The notes under the pieces are model-generated. The model had not been told where the DNA came from, searched no databases, and saw only the letters and a list, made by a program, of their open reading frames with translations. Both the position numbers and the translations under genes were made by a program. A DNA stretch of 64,000 nt from Talinum fruticosum. Lineage: Eukaryota; Streptophyta; Magnoliopsida; Caryophyllales; Talinaceae. Location of the stretch: NCBI GenBank assembly GCA_021018815.1, contig JAITYX010000076.1:992001-1056000 (forward strand), read 5' to 3'. Each line of letters opens with the position of its first letter. Position 1 is the first letter of the stretch. This document shows positions 37,008-49,536 of this stretch, piece after piece.

Positions 37008-38919
37008 TCACTGTGACCTCTTCCTCAAGTGCTGCGTAACAGGGTTCCCCTCAAACAAATCCATCACCGCTGCATCTAAATCTTCCCATGAGTACTTGAT
37101 ATACTGCTCAGGATGCCTGCCACTCTCGATGTGGCTCCTAAACCGCCCTAAAAAGGATCGATAGGCAGGGAGTAACTTCTCTGATATAGATATCTTAAGC
37201 TCATCACGCAGCTGAGTATCCGGCACCAACCACATCGCCTGAGTCCGATGAACCTCTTCAAATATGGCATTGAAGGACTTAAAGCGCTCTCTCAACACAC
37301 TTTTCGACACCCCAGATGAGAAGCTCCCGCTCACATGCAAACCCTCATCCCGTAAGCAATGCAAGACCTTCACCCACGTAGCCCTCTGATAACTAGTAGC
37401 TGCCAGCCTGAATTTCCCGGTCAACTTCTTCAAGTACTCATCCCCAATCATCTCCCTCAACTCAGGTGACCCTTTAATCTTTTGCACAATATAGTGAACA
37501 TTGTTCATCATAAATAAGTGAGCTAATGAAGAATCTTTGTAATGTTGAGACTTTCCCTCTAGATTGAACTCCAAAATCACAATGACCCAGATCAAATGCA
37601 ATGCCAAGGGGTCCTCTCCTCTTCTAACTCCGAAAAATCAAACTCCGGCACCGAAAGCTCACCGGAATACCTCGATCCACTCGGAGACGGTTTCGATACA
37701 ATGAGCTCAAACAAAGTCTGCTTGTAATCAGATATCAAACTAACATAATTCATCACATACCTCGTTAAAGGGTGAATCGTCCCACCTGGGACTGGAACCT
37801 TAGAGGGTTCTCGAAGCACAGCATTCTCAAACTCTGACAAGATTCCCCGGGCGGCCTCTGCCAGCCGGGAGAGAATCTCAGTCGCCTGAACCCTAATCGA
37901 TTCCGCCTGTTTGGACTGAAAAACAGCGTCGATGTCCGGCAAGAGATCGGCCAAAGCGTCGTGCAAATCCAGAATCTTGAAGAGCTTCTCAGGGGACCTT
38001 CTGCTGATGCTAATGGCTTCCGCGAAGTTGAAGAGCTGGATTGCAGGACCCTTCACTGTTTCGAGGAAACAAGCTTCGTCGGAGCCAGAAGAACCTAAAC
38101 CCTCGAAGATCTGCTCGCTCAAGCGCTTCTCACTGGCGAAGATGGTGCGAATGCAAGCCTTAGCAGCCTTGATCCAACGCCGGATCTTATTCTCCAAAGC
38201 CTCCCACTCCAACCTCTGTATATCGCCGATGCTGAGCTTCTCAATCCCTAGGGTTCGAAAATTCACATCAATGGCGGATTTCCGTACGCTTCCATACACC
38301 TGGATGCACTCCCGGAGATAACCGGCGGCGATCATTCTCTCGGCGATGCTCCGGAGATCGGCGATCGCTTCCGACGGAATCAGATCGATCTCACGAATGC
38401 TCGTCGCCGATTTGATGCTCCGCCTCGTGGAGGAGCTACTGCTTCCACCGCCACGGCTACTGCCATCGCCGAACCTCAAGTTCTCCCCTCCCCCTCTCCC
38501 TCTCCCTCTCCCTCCACCTGCACCTCCTCGCCGGCAACAGCGGAGGAGAACTCATCGAAGTGAGAAGAAGAGGAGTACGAGCGAGGTGTTTCGACAAGGA
38601 GAGAGTCGGAGTCGAGCGGAGTAGAGTGAGAAAGCAAGATACTACGGAACTCATCCTCAAGGCGAGCCATAGCAATCTGAAGAGTAGGGTTCCTGTCGCC
38701 GGAGGAGAGAGAAGTAGCATGGAGAGAGCGCTGGATCTCATCCACAGCGTTGAGGTAGCGGTCGACTTCTTGGCGGTCGCCGGCGAAGATCATTCTCTCT
38801 CTTGCCTCTTCAGAAACAGTCGAATCCCACCGTAGGATCACCTTCTCGGCTGATTCCAGTCTCTCCCCTCCGCCGCCATCGCCGCCATCTTCAGCTCCGC
38901 TCCGCCGCGGAGACTCCAT
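37008..38919 (-). CDS. EXO70D: EXO70 exocyst subunit, EXO70D type (two frame breaks)
   Basis: EXO70 recruits the exocyst tethering complex to membranes. Intronless, as usual for this plant group, and about 637 residues once two single-base breaks are allowed for (EXO70D proteins are of this size). The start is the ATG at 38919 ([13 protein letters not shown]), preferred to the in-frame ATG at 38958 because it fits the family start. Order: N-terminal region with [21 protein letters not shown] and [14 protein letters not shown], a GEGEGEGEG linker, [43 protein letters not shown], then the EXO70 domain (PF03081): [80 protein letters not shown]. Break 1 is in G-runs of the linker (38485-38494). 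Break 2 is at the AAGGGG at 37606-37611, between EEERTP and LALHLIWVI. Protein similarity continues across both. Confidence 0.9.
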
Positions 38920-38953
38920 CACCGCCGAGCTTTGGATCTCAACCAAAAAGAGA

Positions 38954-38958
<5 letters not shown>

Positions 38959-39004
<46 letters not shown>
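38959..39004. repeat. (GA)n microsatellite in EXO70 5' leader
   Basis: About 44 bp of GA on the + strand, so CT on the mRNA strand, directly upstream of the EXO70 start codon. Confidence 0.85.
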
Positions 39005-39006
<2 letters not shown>

Positions 39007-41949
39007 GAGGTCAGAGTTGGACTCAACTCTCCAGTGTTTGAAAAATGAAAATGGTTGAAAATGGCAAACCCAAAATCCTCCTCTAAATTACGAAAATTAA
39101 ATTAAACAGATCAAATGGAAAAACAAAGAATGACGCTCAAGAAAACAAAAATGATTAAAAAAAAAGGATCACCGGCGAAATATTGATAGAAAAAGATATG
39201 TGGGAAAATATTCCGGCGAGATAGTCGGCTTTTATCTCAAGTTTGTCATTGGGAGGGTGGCAGGGGTGAAATTGGTCTCTCACTTTTTACTCTTTCAGTA
39301 AATAAACTTGTAAAAGTTGCATAATCCAATAAAAATGTGATTAGCATTGGAATTATTTTTTAACAAAATAAAAAGTTTCTAGATGACCCACGACTCTAGT
39401 TATTTAACGAGACACGTTATAGGTAAGAGGATATATATGATTAACTCATATTTAACCGAGATACGCATCACATATAATAATCCGATTTGAAAATAAATTC
39501 GTTGGCGTCCCATCTAATTTTCCAACGAATGGAATAGCTTGTCCTGATAAAATGTTTCAAGATGTAGGAGGCAAACAATGCAATTTCACCTACCCTTTTG
39601 CAGGTTACATTGTTTAAATTCTAGTATGAACACTTGAAATGAAATGATTGTTTTTATCCTTTACTCTCTTACCGAATCTTTCTACAATAATGTGTCGTCT
39701 TTAGGGATGTAATGAAACCGACTTGGCTCGTCGAGCCTTTTGGTTTGGCTTGATTAAAGTTTAATTTGAGCTCGACCCAAATCGAGCCCAAATTCAAGAT
39801 CTGCTTATCTCGACTTAGCTCGACTTGTTTTAGTTGATTCAATTTTTGTTTCTCAAAAACTTGTATGAAGAGTATAAAATTATCATTATGATCAATAAAT
39901 TTTTATTCCAATGGTTGTTTCTTAAATTCAATCAAAAACATAGAATCTAACTTTGATTATGTTATTATTTAATCTGGAACGTTTTGAGCAAAAACAAAAC
40001 CAAAAAAAAAAAAATCCAATCGAGCTTCAAACCGAGCAATATAATTTCGAGCCAGAGCATAAGCTTCACGTGGTGGTAATCTTACAGTCTATTTTAGTAA
40101 TTAGTTGAGGTTTTGTGCTACTTAAAAATTATAATTTATGTTAAAAAATTATAATTAATGGTGAAATTTTTACCATTTGCAAAATACTAAAATACTTATA
40201 CTCCCATTACGGCATGTATAACCAATATAAAGATATTTGATGTATAGGAAGCCATACAAGTTAATGTAAATAAGATTCAAGCTTATATTTTATTGATAAT
40301 AAATTTTTAAGTATTTTAACCGTATTGATTATTGGTGCTCGTATATCAATACAAAGCTCAATATGTACAGTCTAACCTCTTTTATGAGATTACAAATTTA
40401 TAACTAGATTAGATATATGGTAAATACAAAAAGAAAAACCAAAATTCAAAGTGAAAACGAGAAAGGAGAGCAATAAATCAATAATCTACATAAACCAAGA
40501 ACAACAATTCATTCAACTTCTTGCAATAAATTCAATCTAAAGTCAAATGTTGTCAAAATTTCGAAAAAATAAAAAGGAGAGTGATCATCTAACAGATATA
40601 TATATATATATATTTTTTGATTTGATCTACATATATAAAATTGACCTAACTAAAACCAATAGCCACCATAAAATACCAAAAAAAAAAAAAAAAAATAGCC
40701 ACCATAAAATAAAATAAAAAAGAAAAAAAGGTATAATTCACCACCTAAAGAACAGTGAGATAAAGTCAACTACAAACAACCACTTATGACGAATGAGCTG
40801 GAAATAACCAAGGAACAACCATTTATTTGATAAGTGTACCAATTATTTTTGGGGATAAATAATTTATTTTATTATTTTAATAATATATTTATTTAAATAC
40901 AATTTTTTATTATAAATATTGTATGATATTTAATTAATAAATTTATTTTTTATGTAAGGTAAATTTATACTTATACACACCTAAAAATGTCTTTGGATGG
41001 ATGTTAGTAATTAATTTCTAATATTTCTAATTTATAGGACATGTTTCTTTAATGAAGAAAGGCCGCCTAAAATGTTCCCCCAAAAGATACAAGAAAGTCT
41101 AGCAGGCTGACTTGTCAAGTAACAAAAAAAAAAAAAAAAAGAAAAACTGATCAAACAAGAAACAATAAAATTGACTAGACTAAAACGGACAACCATTTGA
41201 AAAAAACAAAAACGAAAAAGAAGAAAAAAGAAGTGTGAATTCTCGAATTAAAGTGCTCTTTTAAGTTTTTATAAATTTATTTTTTATTAAAATATATTTT
41301 TATTTATTCATTATGTATTTATTTATCCTAAAAATTCAAATATGTCTTTAGGCTTCACAAATAATCGGTTACATGCATATGGTTTATTACATTTTTTAGA
41401 GGTTACAGACGGTTATTTGTGGGTCCTAATGACTTATTTGAATGTAAGAAATTGGCTTGAGCTGGTTACTTTTGAGCCTCGAAGACATATTTAAAAGTTT
41501 TATAATGACTACGAGGCAGATTTAAATAAGAAATTAGTTTAGTGATAAAAGCGAAAATTTTAAAAACACTTTGATATGAGAATTTAAAGAAATTTACGTA
41601 AGACCCACCATCTAATGATTATGCACCTGTGTTGCATCTAACTTGCAGGTTCATGAGACGATTGAAAATAAAAATAGCTTAAAGAAGAAGCTGAATATTG
41701 ATAAAAATTTGTGCTAAAGAAATGGTGTGTTTAGTTTGAGAGAAAATTATTTTCTTGTTTGATAGGAAAGAAAATAAGTTTTTAAATTAATTATAACTCA
41801 AATTAAAGTCAAACTGGTCAACTTTTACTAAATTTTGGTTAATTATATTTTTCTTGTGTCTTTCAAAATTCTTGAATAAATCAAAGTACTCTTAAAATTA
41901 TATCAGGTGACATCAATGAAATATTTTGGTCACTAAGTCAACTAATAAA

Positions 41950-42170
41950 TTATTTCAATGGTTATATATGTGGTTATAAATGTTGACAAATAAAAAGTTT
42001 TGACATCGAAATCCGAGTTGATCGTAATGTTGTCTATGAAATGATCAAGTTTTGATTCAAACCCTTGAAATCATCACATGTCCGAAAAATTAGTCAATTG
42101 AATTATTTTAGTGGTTATATATGTAGTGATAAATATCGACAAATGAAAGAACTTTAATATCAAATTTTAG
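41950..42170. repeat. tandem duplication, period ~153 bp
   Basis: GGTTATATATGT occurs at 41960 and 42113. In both copies it is preceded by TCAA-TAA/GAA-TTATTT and followed by (T)GATAAAT-TGACAAAT or TATAAATGTTGACAAAT and AAAG...TTT-A-ATC. Confidence 0.55.
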
Positions 42171-42571
42171 AGTTTTGCTTCTTTAAGAACCTAAATTAGA
42201 TGAATTGGATATTCTTCCAAATTGAAGAAGAATTACAAGGAAGAAGAGTAGATGATTAGTTGGCTTGGATTGAATTAGAAGTTCCCTAAATATTAATTAA
42301 TTAAAAGCGTATATTCTGATCTTGTGAGATCTTGTATTACTTATGTTGCCTTGGGGAGATACAAACAACCTGTTTTGCTTAATGACCCCCGAAATACTTA
42401 ATTAATCATCCAATTTATTCAAGTCAACGTACTAAACAGCTAGCCTAATTAATTAATTAAGCCGACATCCACGTGCATACATGCACGTACCCAAGTTATT
42501 TCTGTTCCTAATCACACATTTCCATTTCCTAATACTGTAATTATAAATTTATGAACCTGAGTTATCATATA

Positions 42572-42810
42572 CTCCCTCCATTTTTACAATGACATGTTAT
42601 TTTAATTAATTTTTATCGTTTCATAATATTTGTCGCTTTATAATTTTAATGACATATTAATTACTACTTTATGAATTTTACCCTTATTAATTATTCACTG
42701 GAAAAAAAAATAGAGAAAGTGAGGGCATATGAGATGATTAATCTTTTCACTATTTTAATTTTCAGTCAACCTTTGTTTCCCCCACCCCAACTAATTTAAA
42801 ATAGAGGAAG
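42572..42810. mobile_element. Stowaway-type MITE (Tc1/mariner), copy 1
   Basis: The left end is TA-CTCCCTCCATTTTT. The reverse complement of the right end is TA-CTTCCTCTATTTTAAA. The element is bounded by TA dinucleotides at 42570-42571 and 42811-42812. The CTCCCTCC terminus with a TA target duplication is diagnostic of Stowaway. Length 239 bp. It shares internal sequence with the element at 60029-60203. Confidence 0.85.
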
Positions 42811-44012
42811 TATGATTTTTTTATTTCAATTTTCTAAAGCTCACCCCATTTTTTCATGGTCCTCATTTCAAAAAAAGTTTTTTGTTCTCTCCCCAAAAAT
42901 ACGTCATATCACCGGATTTATATTTTCGGCTTTATGCTATAACTTTTACATAACTTACCTATAATGGGGGGAGGGATAACACTACTATAATATGGTGGAA
43001 AAATTCAAATCCAAATCCAAATCCACACCCAAAGTCGTGCTGCTAGATAAGGTGTGGGGAACGGAGAGTCTAATATACATTAGCAGCCTTACCGTTAAAT
43101 TATAAAATTATATAAAGATTAATTTGGTGATTCCGTCATATTCTATATTTAAAACCTATTAATATCCTGCTACACCCTATAAAGAAAACAAAGGAAATTT
43201 TAAGAAACATTTTATTTTATTCTTTGAAAAATACTCCAAACTTGCATTCTTCAACTGTCGAAATGATGGATTTAATTTTTTTAAAAAAAACTTGGTGAGT
43301 TTGTAATCATTCTTCCGTTTTAGCCACCGCGAATGACCCAAAAAAAAAAGAGCATAATAATACACTTGAATATTGGATACACTGTAAAGACAAACGATAA
43401 AAGCCACCTTAATCAAACTTTAAAACAATAATATACATCTTTTTCTTCAGACAAATAAAGTTTTTAAAAACAATCTAGAGGAATTTGAGGTATCTATCTT
43501 GCTTTAATTTGGGATTTAAAATATAATATGCCCCCTTCCCTTCCCCCCGACGTTGAAATTTGATTTGAAAAAATAATAATAAACTAATTTAAAAATAGCA
43601 AAAATAATATAAATTTTTTTACCAGACATCTTTTAAGTGTCTTTTTTAATTTAAAAATTATATTACTATATATTAAATTTTAACAAAATGGTAACTTTTT
43701 GTGTAAAATGATCTTTTTATACATAATTTTTACGGTTATAAAATTACGTGTGTAATATATCTTCGTGAATAGGGAAGATTGATATAAGTAAGGTATGATT
43801 TTATTCACATTGGAGTAACTAACGCATACTAACACTTTATATTTAATAATTTAATATAATTATTGAAATTTGATAATTTAATTAATTTCTAACAACACTA
43901 ATATAGGTTGGAGCACAATATTTACATATCTTACTAGAGGACATGAATCATCACCCCTTTAAAATACTCTAATTAATCGAATGGCTTCTGCCTGTAACCG
44001 ATACGTAACTAC

Positions 44013-44428
44013 GGCCCTGTTCGGCAAAATGAGACTGTTTGAGTAGCGGATAAGCTGTTTAGGTAGGCGATACACTGTTAGATTTTAGTCGTTAGCGAAT
44101 AGTTGTTCAATTGAGCGGTTGAATAAATGTGTTTGGTAAATTTAGCGTTTGAGTTTGCTGATTATTGTAAATTGACGTAAAAGGATATAAATAATTTGTC
44201 AAATATAAATGAATGAAGGGTTTTTTTTTGTCAAAAAAATATGCAAAGCTACTTTCAAATGTGAAAAGCTAATATTTTTAGCTTTTCGAAACACTCCTTG
44301 AAACGCTAAAAGCTACTACAAATGCTAGTTAAAACACTACCTTACCGAACGCTAATATTTGGTTGATTGGTGTTTTGACTTGGTCAAAACGCTAAAAGCT
44401 ACTTCAAACGTTGTTGTCGAACAAGGCC
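44013..44428. mobile_element. MITE with GGCC(C/T)TGTTCG termini
   Basis: The left end is GGCCCTGTTCGGCAAAA. The reverse complement of the right end is GGCCTTGTTCGACAAC. The element is flanked by TAC on both sides (44010-44012 and 44429-44431), a possible 3-bp target duplication suggesting a PIF/Harbinger-type MITE, although Harbinger usually prefers TWA. The subterminal motif AACGCTAAAAGCTACT occurs twice near the right end. Length 416 bp. Confidence 0.7.
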
Positions 44429-44446
44429 TACATATGCAAGATAGCA

Positions 44447-44500
<54 letters not shown>
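44447..44500. repeat. compound (AT)n(AG)n microsatellite
   Basis: About 26 bp of AT repeats followed directly by about 28 bp of GA repeats, beside a GGATCCGG-type degenerate island (44519-44650). Confidence 0.9.
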
Positions 44501-45189
44501 CTGAGCAAAAATCTAGATATCCGGATCCGGTTTGGATCCGGTGGGTCTAAACTTCGACCCGATTGAGCTGGGTCCGAGATTGGGTCAAAATTTAGGATCC
44601 GTTTAGAATCGGGTATGGGTAGTGAAAACATGGACCCGGATCCGTTACCTGGTCTTTTATATATATGATATTTTTTCAATGAATATGATATTTTTTAATG
44701 AATTTATTTTTTATATTGGTGAATATGATATTTTTTTCTATGAATTTATCTTCTATATTTTTTAATGTGTTGTGGTAATCTGAATCTTCTATTGTTGGAT
44801 ATACTATTATATTAGATATGTTTTTTGATGAATATGTGAATTTTAGTGATGAATATGTTAATTAATATTGATAAAAACTTACTAATCCTTGATGAATTTA
44901 TCTTATATTAAGGAAAATTACATAACTTTTAGATGAATATATCAAATTTAGTGATAAATATACTAATTATTTATTTTGAATATTTACTAATTGTTCATAA
45001 ATTTATGCGAAAGAGATGGATGAATATGGACAAGGATAAACGTATTTTTAAAAATTCATCAATATTGTTGTAAAATTCATTAGTATTGTTATAAAATTTA
45101 TTAGTTTATTACAAATTCATTTGTAATTTATTTGATATTTTTATATATTTTTTTATATAAATGAATAAATATTTATATCAATACTTGTT

Positions 45190-45500
45190 TTTAGAAAATT
45201 TGAAGATATATATGTTTAATTCAAATATTCACTATATTATATTAAATTCATCAGTATGTATTGATAATATTGAGTCAAGTACATTGATAAGTAATTAAAT
45301 TTTAAATTAATAGTGCATTAGTAAAAAAGTATGCATATGCACAAAAATTCATGAGTGTTTTTTAAGAAAAATTAAAGATATATATGTTTAATTCAAATAT
45401 TCATCATATTTACATTAAATTCATCATTATGTACTGATAATATTGAGTTAAGTGCACTGAAAAAGTGTAGTTAAGTGATTAAATTTTATTGAAAAATTCA
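45190..45500. repeat. tandem duplication, period 172 bp
   Basis: AGATATATATGTTTAATTC occurs at 45204 and 45376. Both copies continue with AAATATTCA, then AAATTCATCA(G/T)TATGTA, TGATAATATTGAGT and AGT(A/G)CA(T/C)TGA. Confidence 0.8.
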
Positions 45501-46057
45501 CTAAAATGCAAAAAAAGTATATATTATAAAAATTCATCAAATTTGAAAATTTTCATCATTTGAGTGTAAAAATTCATTATATATAAATTTGGTTTCAAAA
45601 GGATACATTTGACAATGTATTGAGGTACCTAACTAGGTGCTTAAATAAACATGATAAAATTGGCGACACAAGAAAATAAAAAAGGTATAACGAGAAATTC
45701 TAATGTTTCTTTAATTTGCATAAATGTATATAGAAACCACATTGGCTATACATATTTACTTCATCTATTTTCATTGAATTTATATCTCTAGCCTTATATA
45801 AATTTCCTGTGAACTCCCAAAAATTAGAAAAAACAAAAACAAACTTAAAACTACACGAAAATCTAGTAAAACTTGAAATTATAAAATCCTCAACTAAAAC
45901 AGGGGGAAAGAAAACAAAGCCTTTATATAGATGATAAATGACAAATGAACGAGTATATACATCCCACAAGATCTCAAGAATTGGACCAGCAGAAATAAGA
46001 ACGTACAGATCATCATCAGCAAACTCAATCTTCTAATGATCCAATAAACTGGATTAG

Positions 46058-48114
46058 TTAAGTTGTAGCACCACCTTCATCACCAGCACCCTCAACCTCT
46101 AAACTCTTAATTTTCTGTATAATTTCCATCAGGTCCGGCCTCTGATTCGGATCCGGGTTGGTGCAATGAACCCCAACATGGAGGAGTTGCACCATGTCGT
46201 CCTTGGCATTTGGCGATTTGGAAACCATTTCCGGGTCAAGCAGACCCGCTTCTCTACCCTCTGCAATGGCTGACACCACCCATTGCACGACGTCGGTGCC
46301 ACCCTTAGTGTTTGACAGGTACTGAGCAGGGAATTTTCCTGTCATAATCTCAAGGATGACTACCCCTAAGCAATAGATGTCACATTTGGGGGATATTTGT
46401 TGGCTTTGCATGGCTTCGGGTGCTTTGTAGCCGAATAATGCATGGGTTGCTACATTAGGGTTTGCCATCGTGTTGAATCCATAATCTGACAGAACTGGCT
46501 CGTTTTGTAGGTTTATTAGAATGTTGCTCGATTTTAGGTTGCCATGGGGCAAATCATATGTGCTCAGCTGTGAGTGCAGGTGTTGTAATCCTAGTGTTAC
46601 TCCTTTGATGATCTTCAGTCGCGCTGGCCAAGTGAGTTCAGCATGAGAGCTCCCTCGATCACCTGATGTATATGAACAACCAAGTTAAATTAAGCATACA
46701 GCGATTCGGTCTACCACAGAGATGTGATTGTACTTACCATGTAGAAGAAAGTGCAAGCTGCCTTTTGCAACATACTCATAGACAACCAACTTCTCTTCCC
46801 TGCGATAATGATAGGCCAAGGGTGGCAATATATTTCGATGTCTTAAACTAGACAACTTTCTTACCTCTCTATCAAATTGATCCTTATCTATCTTGTTTAG
46901 CTCTCTCATTCTCTTGACAGCCACGGCCACCCCATTAGCCATGACTGCCTTATAGGCTGACCCCATCCCCCATTTCCTAGAACCTCTGCGGATGCCCTCA
47001 TAAGATCCGCCATCCCAAACGAGCCCATTGAATCAGTGACCATGGTTAGGTCCCCTATATTGCCTCCTGCTCCACCACCGCTTTTTGTGGAGCTCTTTCG
47101 ACTAGTACTGCTTTTTCGACTTGATGCAGTAGAACCAGTTGAATCTTTCCTGCTTAAAGCAGGACTACCCATTTGCACCTCCACCACGCCCTCCTTAATG
47201 CTCCTCTTTTTGTTGGAAGAGTGTGTGGTGTTGGCAGTAGGGATTTCAGTTTCACCTTGCTTCCGACTCTTGACAATACACACTATTATCAATAGGGATA
47301 TAACCACCGCGCTTATGGTTATACCAGCTGAAATCACCGAGAAGTTGCTTCTGCTGGTGGCTTCGTCGTTAGATGGTTCTTTCGATTTCTCTGTTGGTGT
47401 CCCACTACAATCTTTCCCCACAGCGGTGCCACAAAGACCAGGGTTCCCCGCGAAGGAAGAGGAGTTGAACATTGACAAACTCGATGGGATTTCTCCTTGT
47501 AATTGGTTATTAGACACGTTTAGGTCCAACAAAGGAGGTTGCTTAAGGGGAGGAATACTCCCAGTGAAATTGTTATTCTCAAGGTGCAACTCTTGTAGGT
47601 ATCTTAGCTGGGCCAATGACGAAGGAATATCACCTGTAAATTGGTTGTTATTGAGCCATAACTTCTTTAGTGCCTCTAGTTTTGAGAAATAGTCCCCAGA
47701 AATTGGCCCTGAGAACTGGTTATTCCATAGATAAAGGGCTTTCAAAGCACCTAGACGGTTAAACTCCGGGATAGGACCAGAGAACTTGTTGCCCTCAAAG
47801 CTAATGCTTCGAAGACCCGGGAGTTTAGACAAGGCATCCACGTCTATCTTGCCCGAGATCCCTAATGCATGAAGCCGGATGCCCATGACGATTCCTTCAT
47901 AGCAAAGAACATTGTCCCAACGATTGCTCTTGTCTTGGCAAGGAGAAGTATTAGGGACCCAAGATTTAAGAGCATCAGGGTCTCCTAATGCCTTTTTGAA
48001 TTCAACCAATGCCTCACCATCTTGTATACTTGACCATGCCATAGGACAAAACAAGACCAACAAAACAAAGGGTATGACTAATGGGGGCCTGAAACTTTGA
48101 TTTGATATGCCCAT
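46058..48114 (-). CDS. PRK8: LRR receptor-like kinase, PRK8-like (pollen receptor kinase group; one frame break)
   Basis: Plasma-membrane receptor of the LRR-III/PRK group. Exons: 48114-46738 and 46662-46058 (phase 1 join), about 660 residues once the break is allowed for. The ATG at 48114 is chosen because MGISNQSFRPPLVIPFVLLV starts a compact signal peptide. An in-frame ATG at 48162 would add 16 polar residues. Order: LRRNT (QDGEALVEFKKALGD, WDNVLCYEGIV), about five LRRs (for example LRSISFEGNKFSGPIPEF, LKKLWLNNNQFTGDIPSSL), paired Cys (NPGLCGTAVGKDC), transmembrane segment (SVISAGITISAVVISLLIIV), Ser-rich juxtamembrane, kinase domain. The glycine loop (VLGNGGMGSAYKA) and VAVKRM lysine are present, but the catalytic loop reads HGNLKSSNIL instead of HRD and DFG reads DYG, so it is probably a pseudokinase, common in this subfamily. 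The frame breaks at the C5 run 46967-46971 (G5 in sense, G6 expected) inside the glycine loop. Confidence 0.9.
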
Positions 48115-49080
48115 TTTGTTACCTTTGGCTGAATTATTAGACCGACTTTGATGAGAATGCATATCTTCAAATCTATATGGGATCGATAAATTATACTAAC
48201 AAAATTAAGTTTCCTATATATTGTTCAAACTAGCTATACGTATATAGGTGTTTATATATATATACACACCTAGAAACATTGCAATGGGACTTGTAAGCAG
48301 GTCGATTGACCCCCTTTTACAAAATGTGCATTTGGCCTTGATGGAACCATCTGTATATTTTCTCGACGATGAATGTTTTTGGTGATGCTGATGATGATCT
48401 TTCCTTCCTGCAAAGTTTTGTGTTCATGGCTGTGTTCTTGTTCAATTCTTCCCCCTTTTTTCCCCTATCTTTTTCTTTGTTTTTTCCTCAATTCTTTTTT
48501 GGGTTTCCTTGTGAGAAATGAAGGCAAGAGAGCCTCAGGTTGAGAGAGGCCTCAAAGAGTCAAAATGTTTTAGGAGAAAGAGATAAAAGGGATTGAAAGG
48601 AGAAAATCTTTTGGCTTACAAGGTCAACCACTCCGCGGGAACGAAGGGGTTTCTGAAATTTTTGCTCCATCCAAATAAAACAAGGTAATTTCCTTTTTAA
48701 AATTCATTATCTTTCTTTAATTATTTGTCTTTTTTTTTCCTGTGATTTTGTGCCAACTATTTATTTTTCTTTTTTTTTTAACTGGAAATTTTGTGTGACT
48801 TTTGTTGGTGTTATGTATTCCAATTAATTATCCAGCTATTTTGATAAAATGGTAAATCTTCTAGAATCATTTCTACCAAAAATTCAAATTGATAGTTGAA
48901 GATCAGAATTTTTTAAAAATTTTAGCATTTCTCCTCACATGAATGTTTTTAGACTAAAACATGGATGCTGTTTGCAAAATTATGTGGCAAATATTCATGC
49001 TTATTGCTTACAATCCCACAACAATTTAGAGCAAGAATGAGAACATACACAAGCACAACTAGAGAGTGAGATGCATGATC

Positions 49081-49324
49081 GTGTTTGGCAATCAGCTATG
49101 AGATGTCAGCTGTCAATTGTTTGTTAATTGAATTAGTTGTTAGTTGTTTGTCTGGTTAAATTAGCTATTTACATTTAAGCTGCTTTAAAAAAATATTTGA
49201 TAAAATTAGTTGTTTTTCATAAAGATGTGAGACAAAAATTAATTTAAAAAATTCAATTACAAAGAGTTATTAAAATTAATTTTTAAAAATAAAAAATTAT
49301 TACAAAATGCTAACTCACCAAACT
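49081..49324. mobile_element. MITE-like element with GTTTGG termini
   Basis: The left end is GTGTTTGGCAATCAGCT. The reverse complement of the right end is AAGTTTGGTGAGTTAGC. The interior is AT-rich with TTAGTTGTT repeats. The ends match only over short stretches, so boundaries are approximate. Confidence 0.4.
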
Positions 49325-49536
49325 TGTTTCAGATTTATGTGGCACAGATAAATTAAATAAAGAAACAAGAGGAAAGATGAAAAATAATACTGGGCCTACC
49401 GAGGAAGATGCATCATTTATATAATGGGCTCATACGCAGCCCAATACACCCCATGATAGTTTAATTAATTGGTGAAGGTGGGGTAACTCTTTTTCCCCCG
49501 ACAAAAGAAGGGATAAATTTATGTAAAAGATAATCC

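Larger units (their letters stand above)
39005..44009. other. AT-rich intergenic region upstream of EXO70
   Basis: About 5 kb without a gene. It contains a TCGAGC/CTCGACTT degenerate island (39715-39835), a small duplication of ATAGCCACCATAAAATA around a poly-A run (40668-40712), a ~153-bp tandem duplication (41950-42170), an 18-bp palindrome with a G-box core (42471-42488: ACGTGCAT, 2-bp spacer, ATGCACGT) and a Stowaway MITE (42572-42810). Confidence 0.5.

Noticed and set aside
47036..47692. 218-codon + strand frame
   Set aside because: Antisense shadow of the PRK8-like first exon.
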